Positions 1 to 8,039 of a stretch of 64,000 nt of DNA are shown piece by piece (position 1 is the first letter of the stretch; each line of letters begins with the position of its first letter). The translations under genes were made by a program, and so were the position numbers. Origin of the DNA: a virus. The stretch covers positions 34,426-98,425 of the IMG/VR virus record IMGVR_UViG_3300025122_000008. One strand, 5' to 3'. Under the pieces are notes generated by a model that saw nothing but the letters and a program-made list of their open reading frames with translations, had not been told where the DNA came from and ran no database searches.

Positions 1-1
1 A

Positions 2-1705
2 CTCGGCCGTTCTAATCTCTGGAATGACGGCGACCCGGCTACCGAGCCAGCTGGAGGCCTACCGGGCGCTAGCTCCTCATGGCCGAAGATGGACCTCCCA
101 ACGGGATACACAGACGCGTTCCTTAGTATTCAGCCGGGAGCGGATCCTGATGCAGACGCTACGGGAGTTTATTTGGACAAGCCATCATTTTGGACTGGCC
201 GGAGCCCATTCCCCGGCCCGACTCCGCCGGCGACCGGCGTTTATAATGACGCCATCTCCGCTACTTTGGGTGAGACCACGAACCTTGCCGCGGCAACTCC
301 GGGCATCATTGCGTTCTCTCAATTCGCCCAATTTGACTCCATGAAAGACGACCTAAGGACCCTTATTGTAAATTTGCAACGTACCCCCGCGGAGTTGTTC
401 GAAGGTGTGGGTTGTTATTCTGAAACAGTTGCTTATAAAATAGAGAAGTATAGGGTCCACCCCTCCACAGGAAATCGTACGAACGTTCAGACATTTTATA
501 TCCCCTGTATGCCGAATCCTGCAGATGATAGTTGTAGCTTCAGGTATATTGATACACAAGTAATTTATGGGTTTGAATATGTATATGACATACACCCAAT
601 AAAGATTGTTGTTGGGACAGTGTATGGTTACGCTGACGTAAATGTTTCTACGACAGCCACTAAGGGTAATGGGCGCGCCCTAGGAAACGCATTGGGATTT
701 TATGAAGACCTCGCGGGCCCGGGCGGCATGCCCGGGCCACACAACGCGAACCGTTGGTCGACGTGGATGGATGATTATTTACGTGATAATGAAGACACCT
801 CCGACGCTTCCATGCACCGGGGCTCTTTTGTATTAGCACATCCATCCCTGGACGGCATACTCTGTGGTTTGGGTGAGAATGAAATCCCCTTCACCGAGTC
901 CTACAAGTCCGGAATCAGACTGAACGAGCAGGACGTACAGCCCTTTATCAAAGAACGAGTTTCGCTACAACTCCGGCCCGGCGACGGTGTCGACAAGAAC
1001 GAGGACGGCGGTGCGATTGCCGAGGCCCTAGGCGCCTGGAAGCCCGCGGTGCCGTACGTGATGACCGAGGCCGAGGAGACCTGGTGTATCTTCAACGACG
1101 CTATGGACGTGGATGAAGAGTGCTTCGTTGCCGGTACGAAGGTAGCCGCTATTATCGATGGACAAATTCAACTTGTTAATATTGAAGATCTTCAATCTGG
1201 AGATTTGGTGATGTCTTATAATCTTGTTAGCAGGAGCACAGAAGCAAAATCGATTGTACGAACCAGTTCCCCGATTCACAGTGATATTGTCGAGTTTGGA
1301 TTCTCAAACGGAACCACAACCCAACACACTTATGATCATCCATATTATGTAGAAAATAAGGGCTGGTCTTCATATACACCGGAAAAGACTATCGAAACAT
1401 ATAAAAATCCTGAACTTGAGAATACTTCAAGAATTGAGATTGGAGATCGGTGTAGACTGATTAGTGGAGAACTTGTAACGTTAGTGGCCATAACAGAAGT
1501 GTTTAGCGGCCCAACACAAACCTACAATATTGTGGTTGAGGACAATCACAATTACTTTGCCGATGAAATTTTAGTGCACAACAAGACGGTGGAAGGCACC
1601 CCAGGCCCAGGACCGGGCGATCCGGACGATCCTCCAATGGGCGGTGAACAGGGGCCCGAGGACGACGACACCGACCCCGATGACCAGCGGATGCTTGAGG
1701 ACTAA
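2..1705 (+). CDS. Virion structural protein with C-terminal Hint (intein-like) domain, 5' end outside window
   Basis: The frame is open from base 2, with no stop before the first in-frame ATG at 89, so the gene almost certainly starts upstream and is cut by the window. The part before the Hint domain has proline/glycine-rich stretches and a beta-rich segment and lies next to other virion genes, so a tail or baseplate role is inferred. From Cys at base 1121 the protein becomes a Hint domain (motif CFVAGTKV) ending in VHN at 1582, followed by a 40-residue acidic, proline-rich tail. GC-rich DNA flanks an AT-rich Hint-coding segment, which suggests separate ancestry. The residue after the terminal Asn is Lys, not Cys/Ser/Thr, so ordinary splicing is unlikely and self-cleavage more so. 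The virion function is unknown. Confidence 0.7.
   Translation, partial: LGRSNLWNDGDPATEPAGGLPGASSSWPKMDLPTGYTDAFLSIQPGADPDADATGVYLDKPSFWTGRSPFPGPTPPATGVYNDAISATLGETTNLAAATPGIIAFSQFAQFDSMKDDLRTLIVNLQRTPAELFEGVGCYSETVAYKIEKYRVHPSTGNRTNVQTFYIPCMPNPADDSCSFRYIDTQVIYGFEYVYDIHPIKIVVGTVYGYADVNVSTTATKGNGRALGNALGFYEDLAGPGGMPGPHNANRWSTWMDDYLRDNEDTSDASMHRGSFVLAHPSLDGILCGLGENEIPFTESYKSGIRLNEQDVQPFIKERVSLQLRPGDGVDKNEDGGAIAEALGAWKPAVPYVMTEAEETWCIFNDAMDVDEECFVAGTKVAAIIDGQIQLVNIEDLQSGDLVMSYNLVSRSTEAKSIVRTSSPIHSDIVEFGFSNGTTTQHTYDHPYYVENKGWSSYTPEKTIETYKNPELENTSRIEIGDRCRLISGELVTLVAITEVFSGPTQTYNIVVEDNHNYFADEILVHNKTVEGTPGPGPGDPDDPPMGGEQGPEDDDTDPDDQRMLED
1121..1582 (+). other. Hint / bacterial-intein-like domain coding segment
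   Basis: These 154 codons begin with Cys (CFVAGT, block A of Hint domains), contain TQHTYDHPYYV (block B-like, Thr-x-x-His) and end with NYFADEILVHN (blocks F and G). The length fits a mini-intein with no homing endonuclease. The +1 residue is Lys, as in bacterial-intein-like domains that cleave rather than splice. Base composition is visibly more AT-rich than the flanking coding DNA. Confidence 0.8.
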
Positions 1706-1725
1706 GAGGTATCGATAATGATTAT

Positions 1726-1733
1726 TATAAATA
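1726..1733 (+). promoter_or_regulatory. T4-late-type TATAAATA octamer
   Basis: An exact TATAAATA lies in the 41-base gap before the 1747 gene, immediately followed by the GGAG ribosome-binding site. As a T4-style late promoter it would start transcription almost on top of that site, so it may be fortuitous or serve differently. Confidence 0.25.
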
Positions 1734-1746
1734 GGAGAAATAAATA

Positions 1747-3069
1747 ATGGATCCACACCATGCCTACCGCGAGCCCGGAAATTTAGGGTGGTGGCTCGAC
1801 ATTACAGAGACGGGGCTAAATGGTGCAGTCGCGAATCGATTTTCTGTACCATTGCCGTTTGACAAGGGCCAAATCACCCTGTGGAACTTCGAGGACGAGA
1901 TGAATTATGTTCTGCAGAATTTTCTTCCTGATCTTGAAGTAACCGAGCGCTCGTATAGTTACTCCCTGGTGCCGAAAAGGCTCCATGCCGGCACATCCGC
2001 TCAAGACACGCGCATGTTAATTCTACATTATATCAGGTGCACCGCGGCCGACCCCGAGGACCCCGAGGACGACGACACATACAAGAAATTTAGTGTTAAA
2101 TTTATTAATGGTCCTCATGGTCTAAACGGGGTCAACGAGATGGAATGGGATCCTAGCTTGATCCCCGATGTTGGCGCGCCGCTAGTAGATATCCCAGACG
2201 AGTACTATGTTACCTCAAAAATGAAAATGTATGCTCGAACTAACGTTGGTGCGTTTTCACCATTTTACAGTACATCTGTCATGGTACAGGATAAACCACC
2301 GATGTCTCCTGACGCTGAATTTGTTCCCTATAGAAATATTAACAATAGGATGCTTATTATATTGAGCGGCCAAACCGGAGTCAAAGAAGAGGTGCCAGTT
2401 CTTATTTTGGATGCCGATAATCAAAAATTTAATAATGTGTATATATCACAAGGCAAAAGTGCAAATGATTTTACCCAGACAATGGAATTTTCAAGCGATG
2501 ACCCTGTCTATACGTATCAATTGTTTAGAACGACGGTGCCACCAACCACATACTCAGATTTTAGTGAAAACTTGTTGTCTGAATATACAGAATTTGCCGG
2601 CGACGAAACACCAGCTACATTGGCAACCTATGTGGATCATATTCTGCCGAATACAAAATATTATTATTGCTTTAGATCTGTGGATATACATGGTAATATA
2701 TCTAATCCAACTGCAATATATCAGGTGGAGATGATTGATAACAATGGGCAGATATATCCAGATATTCGTTTGTATGGTGGTTGCGCAGATATTAATCAAA
2801 AAGATTTAGCAAAACCTGGAAGACGATTTATTTATATTGCACCCTCGACGAGTCAAACTAACCTGGAAGGAGATACCGACATCAACCTGCCGTTGGGCAA
2901 CTCGCTGCCACTAAACCCATTGGTGGCACCTAGTAATAATATTCTTGGTACTCCCGGAGAAGACCCGGTATGGGATAAAATCTTCAAGATTAGATTGACT
3001 AGTAAAAAAACGGGTCGAAAGACGGATCTTAATTTGATCTTTAAAAATACAGGGGTAATAGATCCTTAG
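1747..3069 (+). CDS. Virion structural protein with fibronectin-like segment
   Basis: This is a 440-residue protein with no signal peptide or membrane segment. The N-terminus is Trp-rich (GGWWLDI-like, about residues 12-20). An acidic Asp/Pro/Glu stretch near residues 101-112 resembles the acidic linkers of the preceding protein. Around residues 299-320 the pattern LPNTKYYYCFRSVD..GN resembles the F-G strand region of fibronectin type III domains. GGAG lies about 10 bases before the ATG. It sits between the Hint-bearing gene and three further virion genes, so a tail, baseplate or fibre-attachment role is inferred. Proteins of this type occur beside baseplate genes in marine T4-like phages from memory; no enzymatic motif is visible. 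Confidence 0.6.
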   Translation: MDPHHAYREPGNLGWWLDITETGLNGAVANRFSVPLPFDKGQITLWNFEDEMNYVLQNFLPDLEVTERSYSYSLVPKRLHAGTSAQDTRMLILHYIRCTAADPEDPEDDDTYKKFSVKFINGPHGLNGVNEMEWDPSLIPDVGAPLVDIPDEYYVTSKMKMYARTNVGAFSPFYSTSVMVQDKPPMSPDAEFVPYRNINNRMLIILSGQTGVKEEVPVLILDADNQKFNNVYISQGKSANDFTQTMEFSSDDPVYTYQLFRTTVPPTTYSDFSENLLSEYTEFAGDETPATLATYVDHILPNTKYYYCFRSVDIHGNISNPTAIYQVEMIDNNGQIYPDIRLYGGCADINQKDLAKPGRRFIYIAPSTSQTNLEGDTDINLPLGNSLPLNPLVAPSNNILGTPGEDPVWDKIFKIRLTSKKTGRKTDLNLIFKNTGVIDP

Positions 3070-3089
3070 GGAAACTTATCGATTTTATT

Positions 3090-3100
3090 ACTATTTATAG
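3090..3100 (+). promoter_or_regulatory. ACTATTTATAG intergenic motif
   Basis: This is one of several near-identical motifs found on the + strand just before virion genes. The preceding bases (TTTTATTACTATT) match 10 of 13 positions of the extended T4 late promoter TATAAATACTATT. It starts 26 bases before the ATG of the 3116 gene. Assignment as a late promoter is inference. Confidence 0.3.
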
Positions 3101-3115
3101 AAAGAGGAAACTTTT

Positions 3116-4057
3116 ATGGGATTTTTAGACAATTCGGGAGATATTATTTTAGATGCCGTTTTAACGGACGAGGGCAGAAAACGATTAGCAAAGGGGGATT
3201 GTAGTTTCAATATTTCTAAGTTTGCTCTCGGAGATGATGAAATTAATTATACACTATACAATAAGAACCACCCTAGCGGTTCTCAATATTATGATTTGGA
3301 GATCCTTCAGACTCCAGTACTTGAGGCATTTACCAACAACACCTCTACTATGAATTCTAGACTTGTTTCAATACCCAGAAATAATGTTTATTATCTTCCC
3401 ATAATGAAATTGTATAATCGTTCCAATTTTTCGCAACATGCTAATGGAAGTTATAATGTTTTGGTTGATATGGCCACGGTTGATTATGCAAAAGAAAGCA
3501 ATAGCGTTAAATATGCTGGCCAATTGGGTTCTGGTCTTCTAAACGGATATCAGCCGGGCGCAACGGAGAATGCAGTTGCGATTGATCAAGGAATAGACAA
3601 TGCCCTTCACCCCCGAACGGTGGCCATACCAAATGATTTAAGAGAGACCGCTTTTATAGTTCAAATGGATAATCGGTTAATTTCGTTGGTTTCGGCAGCT
3701 AGCGCGAACCAACAGACCTATTCTTTTATCGATGATGACCAAATAGCAATGTATTATGTACAATCGCCTAGCGATCTTATAGGATTTTTAGGAACGGATG
3801 CAACCACTGATTCAACAATATTGGGCTCCCGGGGAGCAAGATTTTCATTTAGACTTAAGGCCAGCAACGAAGTAGCCAGCTCTTATAGTCTGTTCGAGAG
3901 AATCGGAAGACAAACCGCTTCTGGTGCCAATATCGCAAACGCCGATGGGACCGCCATAACTCAGTATTGGTCAATAGATACTAATGTGCGCATCACCGGG
4001 ATTACCACTGGGTATCGTATAGATATTCCCGTTAAACTAGTTAAGTATTATACTTAG
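3116..4057 (+). CDS. Conserved virion structural protein (LTDEGRKRLAKG family)
   Basis: This is a 313-residue protein. The N-terminal 50 residues carry the pattern NSGDIILDAVLTDEGRKRLA followed by FNISKFALGDDEINY, which I recognise as a conserved opening of virion proteins in marine T4-like phages. The rest is rich in beta-forming, Ser/Thr/Asn residues, as in tail or fibre-network proteins. A GAGG-type ribosome site precedes the ATG. It is followed at 13 bases by two more structural genes in the same direction, consistent with a late operon. The exact virion location is unknown. Confidence 0.65.
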   Translation: MGFLDNSGDIILDAVLTDEGRKRLAKGDCSFNISKFALGDDEINYTLYNKNHPSGSQYYDLEILQTPVLEAFTNNTSTMNSRLVSIPRNNVYYLPIMKLYNRSNFSQHANGSYNVLVDMATVDYAKESNSVKYAGQLGSGLLNGYQPGATENAVAIDQGIDNALHPRTVAIPNDLRETAFIVQMDNRLISLVSAASANQQTYSFIDDDQIAMYYVQSPSDLIGFLGTDATTDSTILGSRGARFSFRLKASNEVASSYSLFERIGRQTASGANIANADGTAITQYWSIDTNVRITGITTGYRIDIPVKLVKYYT

Positions 4058-4070
4058 GAAGGAATAGAAA

Positions 4071-5150
4071 ATGACTACGACTACATTTAAAGAATTGGGC
4101 CCGGGCGATATTGTTTCTAGCCGCACCCTACTACACGAGAGTGTTCCCCTCACCGGCACGATCATGTCAGGGACGTATACAGACTCAGCAGGTACCGAAT
4201 ACAATGTTAAGACATTTGCGCATGGAATGTTTCAATCTATGTACGATTATCCCTATCTAAGTTCATCTGCAAATCATGTTGTAGATTTAACGGTGGGATA
4301 CTCAAGTCAAGCTGGATCTTTAACCCTTTCTTCCTCTACAAATGTTCAAAATTCAAAGAAGTGCAACATATACAACCAGATGGCGCAAGTTTTAGTAGGG
4401 CACGATATAACAGGGGGAATTAGAAGATTTGATCAAGATGGCCTGTTAGAATCTGGTGTAAAGATTGATAATGCGTTCTTTGTCAATTTCACGCGACTTT
4501 TATCAAAAGATGAGATTAAAAAAGGCTCTTTCCAGATGACAGTTTATACTGGCAGCGTTGTGAATGCTCCAACTGGAGGTTTGACGCTTTATGATGCATC
4601 GGTCGACAGATACCTGGTTAATTCACCCGCAGGCGAATACACCTTACTACACACCTCTTCTGATGGAGGCGCCAATAGCGATGATGTTCCGGTCGGACTT
4701 CTCTATTATCAGGCTGGAATTGCGGTTTTAACCTCCAGCATATTTACTTTTGAAGAAAGTCAGGGTGAAAGCGCGAAATATTTTGGAGACGTCTTGTCTT
4801 CTTCGTGGAGCGTAAGCGGCTCCTTCACTGGTTCCTCCATTGATAACGCATGCGACGGATTTAGAAACAGATTAAAGAACATACAGTTTAACAACACCAC
4901 CGAATTGAACTCTACAATTTACTTCTGCAGGGTACACCACAACGAGTTTAACTATAGCTCTAATCCCACATATTTAAGTGCTAGCACCATTAGGGTTAAG
5001 AATGTGGCAGGAGATATTCCAATATCATATATTACTACGGTTGGGCTGTATTCTGCCGACAACGAGTTGATGGCAACAGCTAAGCTATCTGAGCCCTTAA
5101 GAAAAGATTCTAACAACGAATTTACTTTGCGTGTTAGATTGGATTATTAA
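4071..5150 (+). CDS. Virion structural protein, paralogue of the next gene
   Basis: This 359-residue protein is Ser/Thr/Gly-rich and lacks membrane or enzyme motifs. Its last 90 residues align by eye with the end of the 5159 product. Both carry an Asn-rich HNEFNYSSNPTY / KGELNHSNNPTN segment, then a 'TTVGLYSADNELMATAKLSEP' or 'SKMGIYDYNKNLIAIAKVATP' type strand, and both end in a basic-acidic strand finishing L(R/K)LD(Y/I). The two are therefore probably paralogues with a shared C-terminal module. Their place among virion genes suggests tail-fibre or baseplate periphery; no specific T4 counterpart is recognised. The start has GGAAT/GAA upstream and follows the previous gene by 13 bases. Confidence 0.6.
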   Translation: MTTTTFKELGPGDIVSSRTLLHESVPLTGTIMSGTYTDSAGTEYNVKTFAHGMFQSMYDYPYLSSSANHVVDLTVGYSSQAGSLTLSSSTNVQNSKKCNIYNQMAQVLVGHDITGGIRRFDQDGLLESGVKIDNAFFVNFTRLLSKDEIKKGSFQMTVYTGSVVNAPTGGLTLYDASVDRYLVNSPAGEYTLLHTSSDGGANSDDVPVGLLYYQAGIAVLTSSIFTFEESQGESAKYFGDVLSSSWSVSGSFTGSSIDNACDGFRNRLKNIQFNNTTELNSTIYFCRVHHNEFNYSSNPTYLSASTIRVKNVAGDIPISYITTVGLYSADNELMATAKLSEPLRKDSNNEFTLRVRLDY

Positions 5151-5158
5151 GGAATGAG

Positions 5159-6595
5159 ATGCCATTTTATAAGTTTGACCCAACAGATAAATTTATAAAC
5201 ACCGTTGTAACCTACCCCTCCGTAGAATTTGTAATATACGATCAGGCGGTACATTATAATAAAGAGATTGCCGTGTCGGGCGCCCGGGCACCATCTGTAC
5301 GACATGTACCAGCCGGCAATATAAGTCTTTACGAATACAATATCGATCGAGAGACGGGAAGTTATGGGGAGTTCCTGGCTTCGAATGGTGTGGTTAATAC
5401 CGGATTGGTGCAGCCATGGTCAGTAAAAGATGGCACTAGAATTTCTTTTAAAACAGTAAGCATAACGGGATACAATGGCCTACAGCCGGGAGACGTTGTA
5501 AGCGGCTCTTATCCAATGTCGGCTACGATAAGTAAAGAATATTACCCAACAAGCTTTGCTAGAAAAAATGCGGCTGTAATTTTTGACGCCCCAACCTGGG
5601 GGGCGTCAGTCATAGGCTTTGCCGATTCTGGTTCTCAAAACAATAACCCATCCTCGATAACTGGTGCGTATCATGTTGATAGTAACGATAATGGCATTAG
5701 ATCTGTTGCTAACGTATCACATCTTTTTGCTCTTCGCAATACAATGGAAAGATATCGACACGTAAGTCCTCATTATACTGTTTCTTCTTCTGTTGTCGGA
5801 GGTGGTAGGGACTTGACAGCTTCATCGGGCGATGTCGATCCCGACGGCAACGTCATCGCGCGCCCAAGTCCAGACCCAGCGCCCCCCATTAATGTGGGCT
5901 TAGTATCTGTTCCTTCCATTTTTTATGGATCAGGCATCAAAAAAGGATCAGTAAAACTACAGTTTTATATTACGGGCGCACTACATGGCACTCTAGAGGA
6001 TTCTGATAGAAACGGGGAACTAATACAGACCGGCCCAACTGGAAGCCCATATTCTGGTAGTGTTGCTGGCGTTGTACTTTACAACGAGGGCATTATGGTA
6101 CTAACGGGTGGTTGGGATTTATCTGACGGTGCACATAGTGAGAAGTACTGGACCACGACAGCCGGCGTCGACACCGCCGCGGCTCCTTCGTGGGCACTCT
6201 TCGGTCAATCTCTTTCTGGTACCATTACGGCGCCCTCATCCTCCTTCACCATGTATTTTTCTGGCACAACCAAAACCCAGACCTTGACGATGTTTGCAAA
6301 CGCCAATAAAGGAGAATTAAATCATTCTAACAACCCCACCAATATACGATATGGAAATATGCGATCTGGTTCGGTGGGATATTTTGGATATACACAATCA
6401 GACAAACAAATAATTAAAAATATTGTCAGTTCATCGTATAATGATCCTACTGGAAGTTTTAAAAAGACGACCTATATTTCTAAAATGGGCATATACGATT
6501 ATAATAAAAATCTTATTGCAATTGCCAAGGTTGCAACTCCGGTTAAAAAAACGGAAGAAAGAGACTTTACTTTTAAATTAAAGTTAGATATTTAA
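5159..6595 (+). CDS. Virion structural protein, paralogue of the preceding gene
   Basis: This 478-residue protein is beta-rich and low in charge. It shares its C-terminal module with the 4071 product (HSNNPTN, MGIYDYNKN and the closing KLKLDI strand). A central section around residues 220-245 is Pro/Asp-rich and looks like a linker between an N-terminal domain and the shared C-terminal domain. The stop codon overlaps the ATG of the following resolvase gene by one base (TAATG), so the structural operon runs directly into recombination genes. The ribosome site is AAGGAATGAG. The function in the particle is inferred from context only. Confidence 0.6.
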   Translation: MPFYKFDPTDKFINTVVTYPSVEFVIYDQAVHYNKEIAVSGARAPSVRHVPAGNISLYEYNIDRETGSYGEFLASNGVVNTGLVQPWSVKDGTRISFKTVSITGYNGLQPGDVVSGSYPMSATISKEYYPTSFARKNAAVIFDAPTWGASVIGFADSGSQNNNPSSITGAYHVDSNDNGIRSVANVSHLFALRNTMERYRHVSPHYTVSSSVVGGGRDLTASSGDVDPDGNVIARPSPDPAPPINVGLVSVPSIFYGSGIKKGSVKLQFYITGALHGTLEDSDRNGELIQTGPTGSPYSGSVAGVVLYNEGIMVLTGGWDLSDGAHSEKYWTTTAGVDTAAAPSWALFGQSLSGTITAPSSSFTMYFSGTTKTQTLTMFANANKGELNHSNNPTNIRYGNMRSGSVGYFGYTQSDKQIIKNIVSSSYNDPTGSFKKTTYISKMGIYDYNKNLIAIAKVATPVKKTEERDFTFKLKLDI

Positions 6596-7128
6596 TGATT
6601 ATTGGTTTTGATATTAGTACTAGTATTATAGGCATATCCTGTATTGACAAAGAGGGGCGAATAGTATTTTGCGATCATTGCGATTTGCGAAAACATCAAG
6701 GATTGTTTGCGAAAGCAGATGTTTTTAAAAAATTTTTAGACGACCATAGATATTTACAGGCAGTAGTACGAGAGGCGTGGATAGAACAGCCGTTTACTTT
6801 TTTTAGGAGCGGAGGCTCTAGTGCTAAAACAATGGCTATCTTACAAAAGTTTAATGGAATGGCATCTTTGCTTATTCGAGATACTTTTGGAATGGAACCA
6901 CAATACGTGGGTGCCTCTCGCGCAAGAAAATTAAATAATATAAAGATTCCAAGAGGAACAAAAGCAAAAGAAAAAGTATTAAATTATATCCTTGACACGG
7001 TAGATGGTTTTCATGTAGAATATACTAAGCATGGGAATCCGAAACCGGGCTATGGCGATAGAGCCGATAGTTTAGTGGTGGCCCGTGCTGGATTGAGTTT
7101 ATGGAATCAGAAAAATTTAGAATCTTAA
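6595..7128 (+). CDS. RuvC-like Holliday-junction resolvase / RNase H-fold nuclease
   Basis: This 177-residue protein is of typical RuvC length. It has the RNase H-fold acidic residues in order: D6 in GFDIST, E64 in WIEQP, and D155/D158 in YGDRADSL near the C-terminus. RuvC-type enzymes cut four-way junctions with two metal ions. In a T4-like phage, which uses gp49 (endonuclease VII) for this job, such a protein would resolve branched replicating DNA before packaging. It overlaps the preceding structural gene by one base and the following primase gene by 28 bases, so translation is probably coupled. It could instead be a related transposase-like RNase H nuclease, but size and motif spacing favour the resolvase. 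Confidence 0.8.
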   Translation: MIIGFDISTSIIGISCIDKEGRIVFCDHCDLRKHQGLFAKADVFKKFLDDHRYLQAVVREAWIEQPFTFFRSGGSSAKTMAILQKFNGMASLLIRDTFGMEPQYVGASRARKLNNIKIPRGTKAKEKVLNYILDTVDGFHVEYTKHGNPKPGYGDRADSLVVARAGLSLWNQKNLES

Positions 7129-8027
7129 AGAGTGTTTTAGGTTCAAATCGCAGATCAAATCAAGAATATCTTTTTTATTGTCCCTATTGTGAACACCACA
7201 AGCCTAAATTATCCGTTAATCTAGAAAAGAACGTTTATAAATGCTGGGTTTGTGACACGAAGGGTCGTAATTTATACCACATAATACGTAAATTTGGAGA
7301 GTATAAACATAAACAAGAGTGGTTACAGCTTGAATCAGAAATAGATTATGTCGATCTTGAAGATTTTTTTACAAAGGCCAAAAAGATAGAACAAGTAATT
7401 TCTTTACCAAATGAATATATTTCGTTGGCAAATAGTAATCTTGCCGCAACAGGATTTATGGCGAGGAAGTATTTAAAAGAGAGAGGTATAACAAAACGGG
7501 ATATTATTTGGTGGAAAATGGGATATTGCCCTTCCGGCGAATATGAAAATAGAATTATCATTCCCTCGTTTAATGAAAATGGAGAAGTTAATTATTTTGT
7601 ATCAAGGTCATATGATAACAGTTATCCGAAATATAAAAATCCTCCCGTCAATCGAGATGTTGTCTTTAATGATCTTTTTATTGACTGGACCACAGATGTA
7701 ATTTTGGTGGAGGGTATATTTGATGCAATTGTGGCAGGCCGCAATAGTGTTCCTTTGTTGGGTTCTACTCTGCGGGTGGATTCTAGTCTCTTCCGAAAAA
7801 TTGTCCAGAAAGACGCCTCCGTCTACATTGCCCTCGACCCAGACGCCGAAAAAAAAGCACTAGAAATTATTAAAAACTTCTTGACATATGATGTCGAGTT
7901 GTATAAGATAGACTTATATCCCTATAAAGATTTGGGAGAGATGCCAAGAGAAGAGTTTAGGACGCGCAAAGCCTCCGCAGTAAGAATGAATTTCGATAAT
8001 CTTCTTCAACAATCTATATTGGCCTAA
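7101..8027 (+). CDS. DNA primase (DnaG/gp61-type)
   Basis: This 308-residue primase makes RNA primers for lagging-strand synthesis, working with the DnaB-type helicase at 58085. An N-terminal zinc ribbon is clear: C27 and C30 in FYCPYC, and C48 and C51 in KCWVC. A Toprim catalytic domain follows, with E204 in LVEGIFDA and D246/D248 in ALDPDAEKK. It is shorter than bacterial DnaG and lacks its C-terminal helicase-interaction domain, as in phage primases. It starts inside the resolvase gene (28-base overlap). Some unrelated Toprim nucleases share one motif, but the zinc ribbon plus Toprim order is diagnostic. Confidence 0.92.
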   Translation: MESEKFRILKSVLGSNRRSNQEYLFYCPYCEHHKPKLSVNLEKNVYKCWVCDTKGRNLYHIIRKFGEYKHKQEWLQLESEIDYVDLEDFFTKAKKIEQVISLPNEYISLANSNLAATGFMARKYLKERGITKRDIIWWKMGYCPSGEYENRIIIPSFNENGEVNYFVSRSYDNSYPKYKNPPVNRDVVFNDLFIDWTTDVILVEGIFDAIVAGRNSVPLLGSTLRVDSSLFRKIVQKDASVYIALDPDAEKKALEIIKNFLTYDVELYKIDLYPYKDLGEMPREEFRTRKASAVRMNFDNLLQQSILA

Positions 8028-8039
8028 AGGAAAACCTAT

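Noticed and set aside
24-344. 106-codon + strand open frame at the left edge
   Set aside because: It overlaps the Hint-bearing structural gene in another frame, is Arg/Leu/Pro-rich and lacks a ribosome site.
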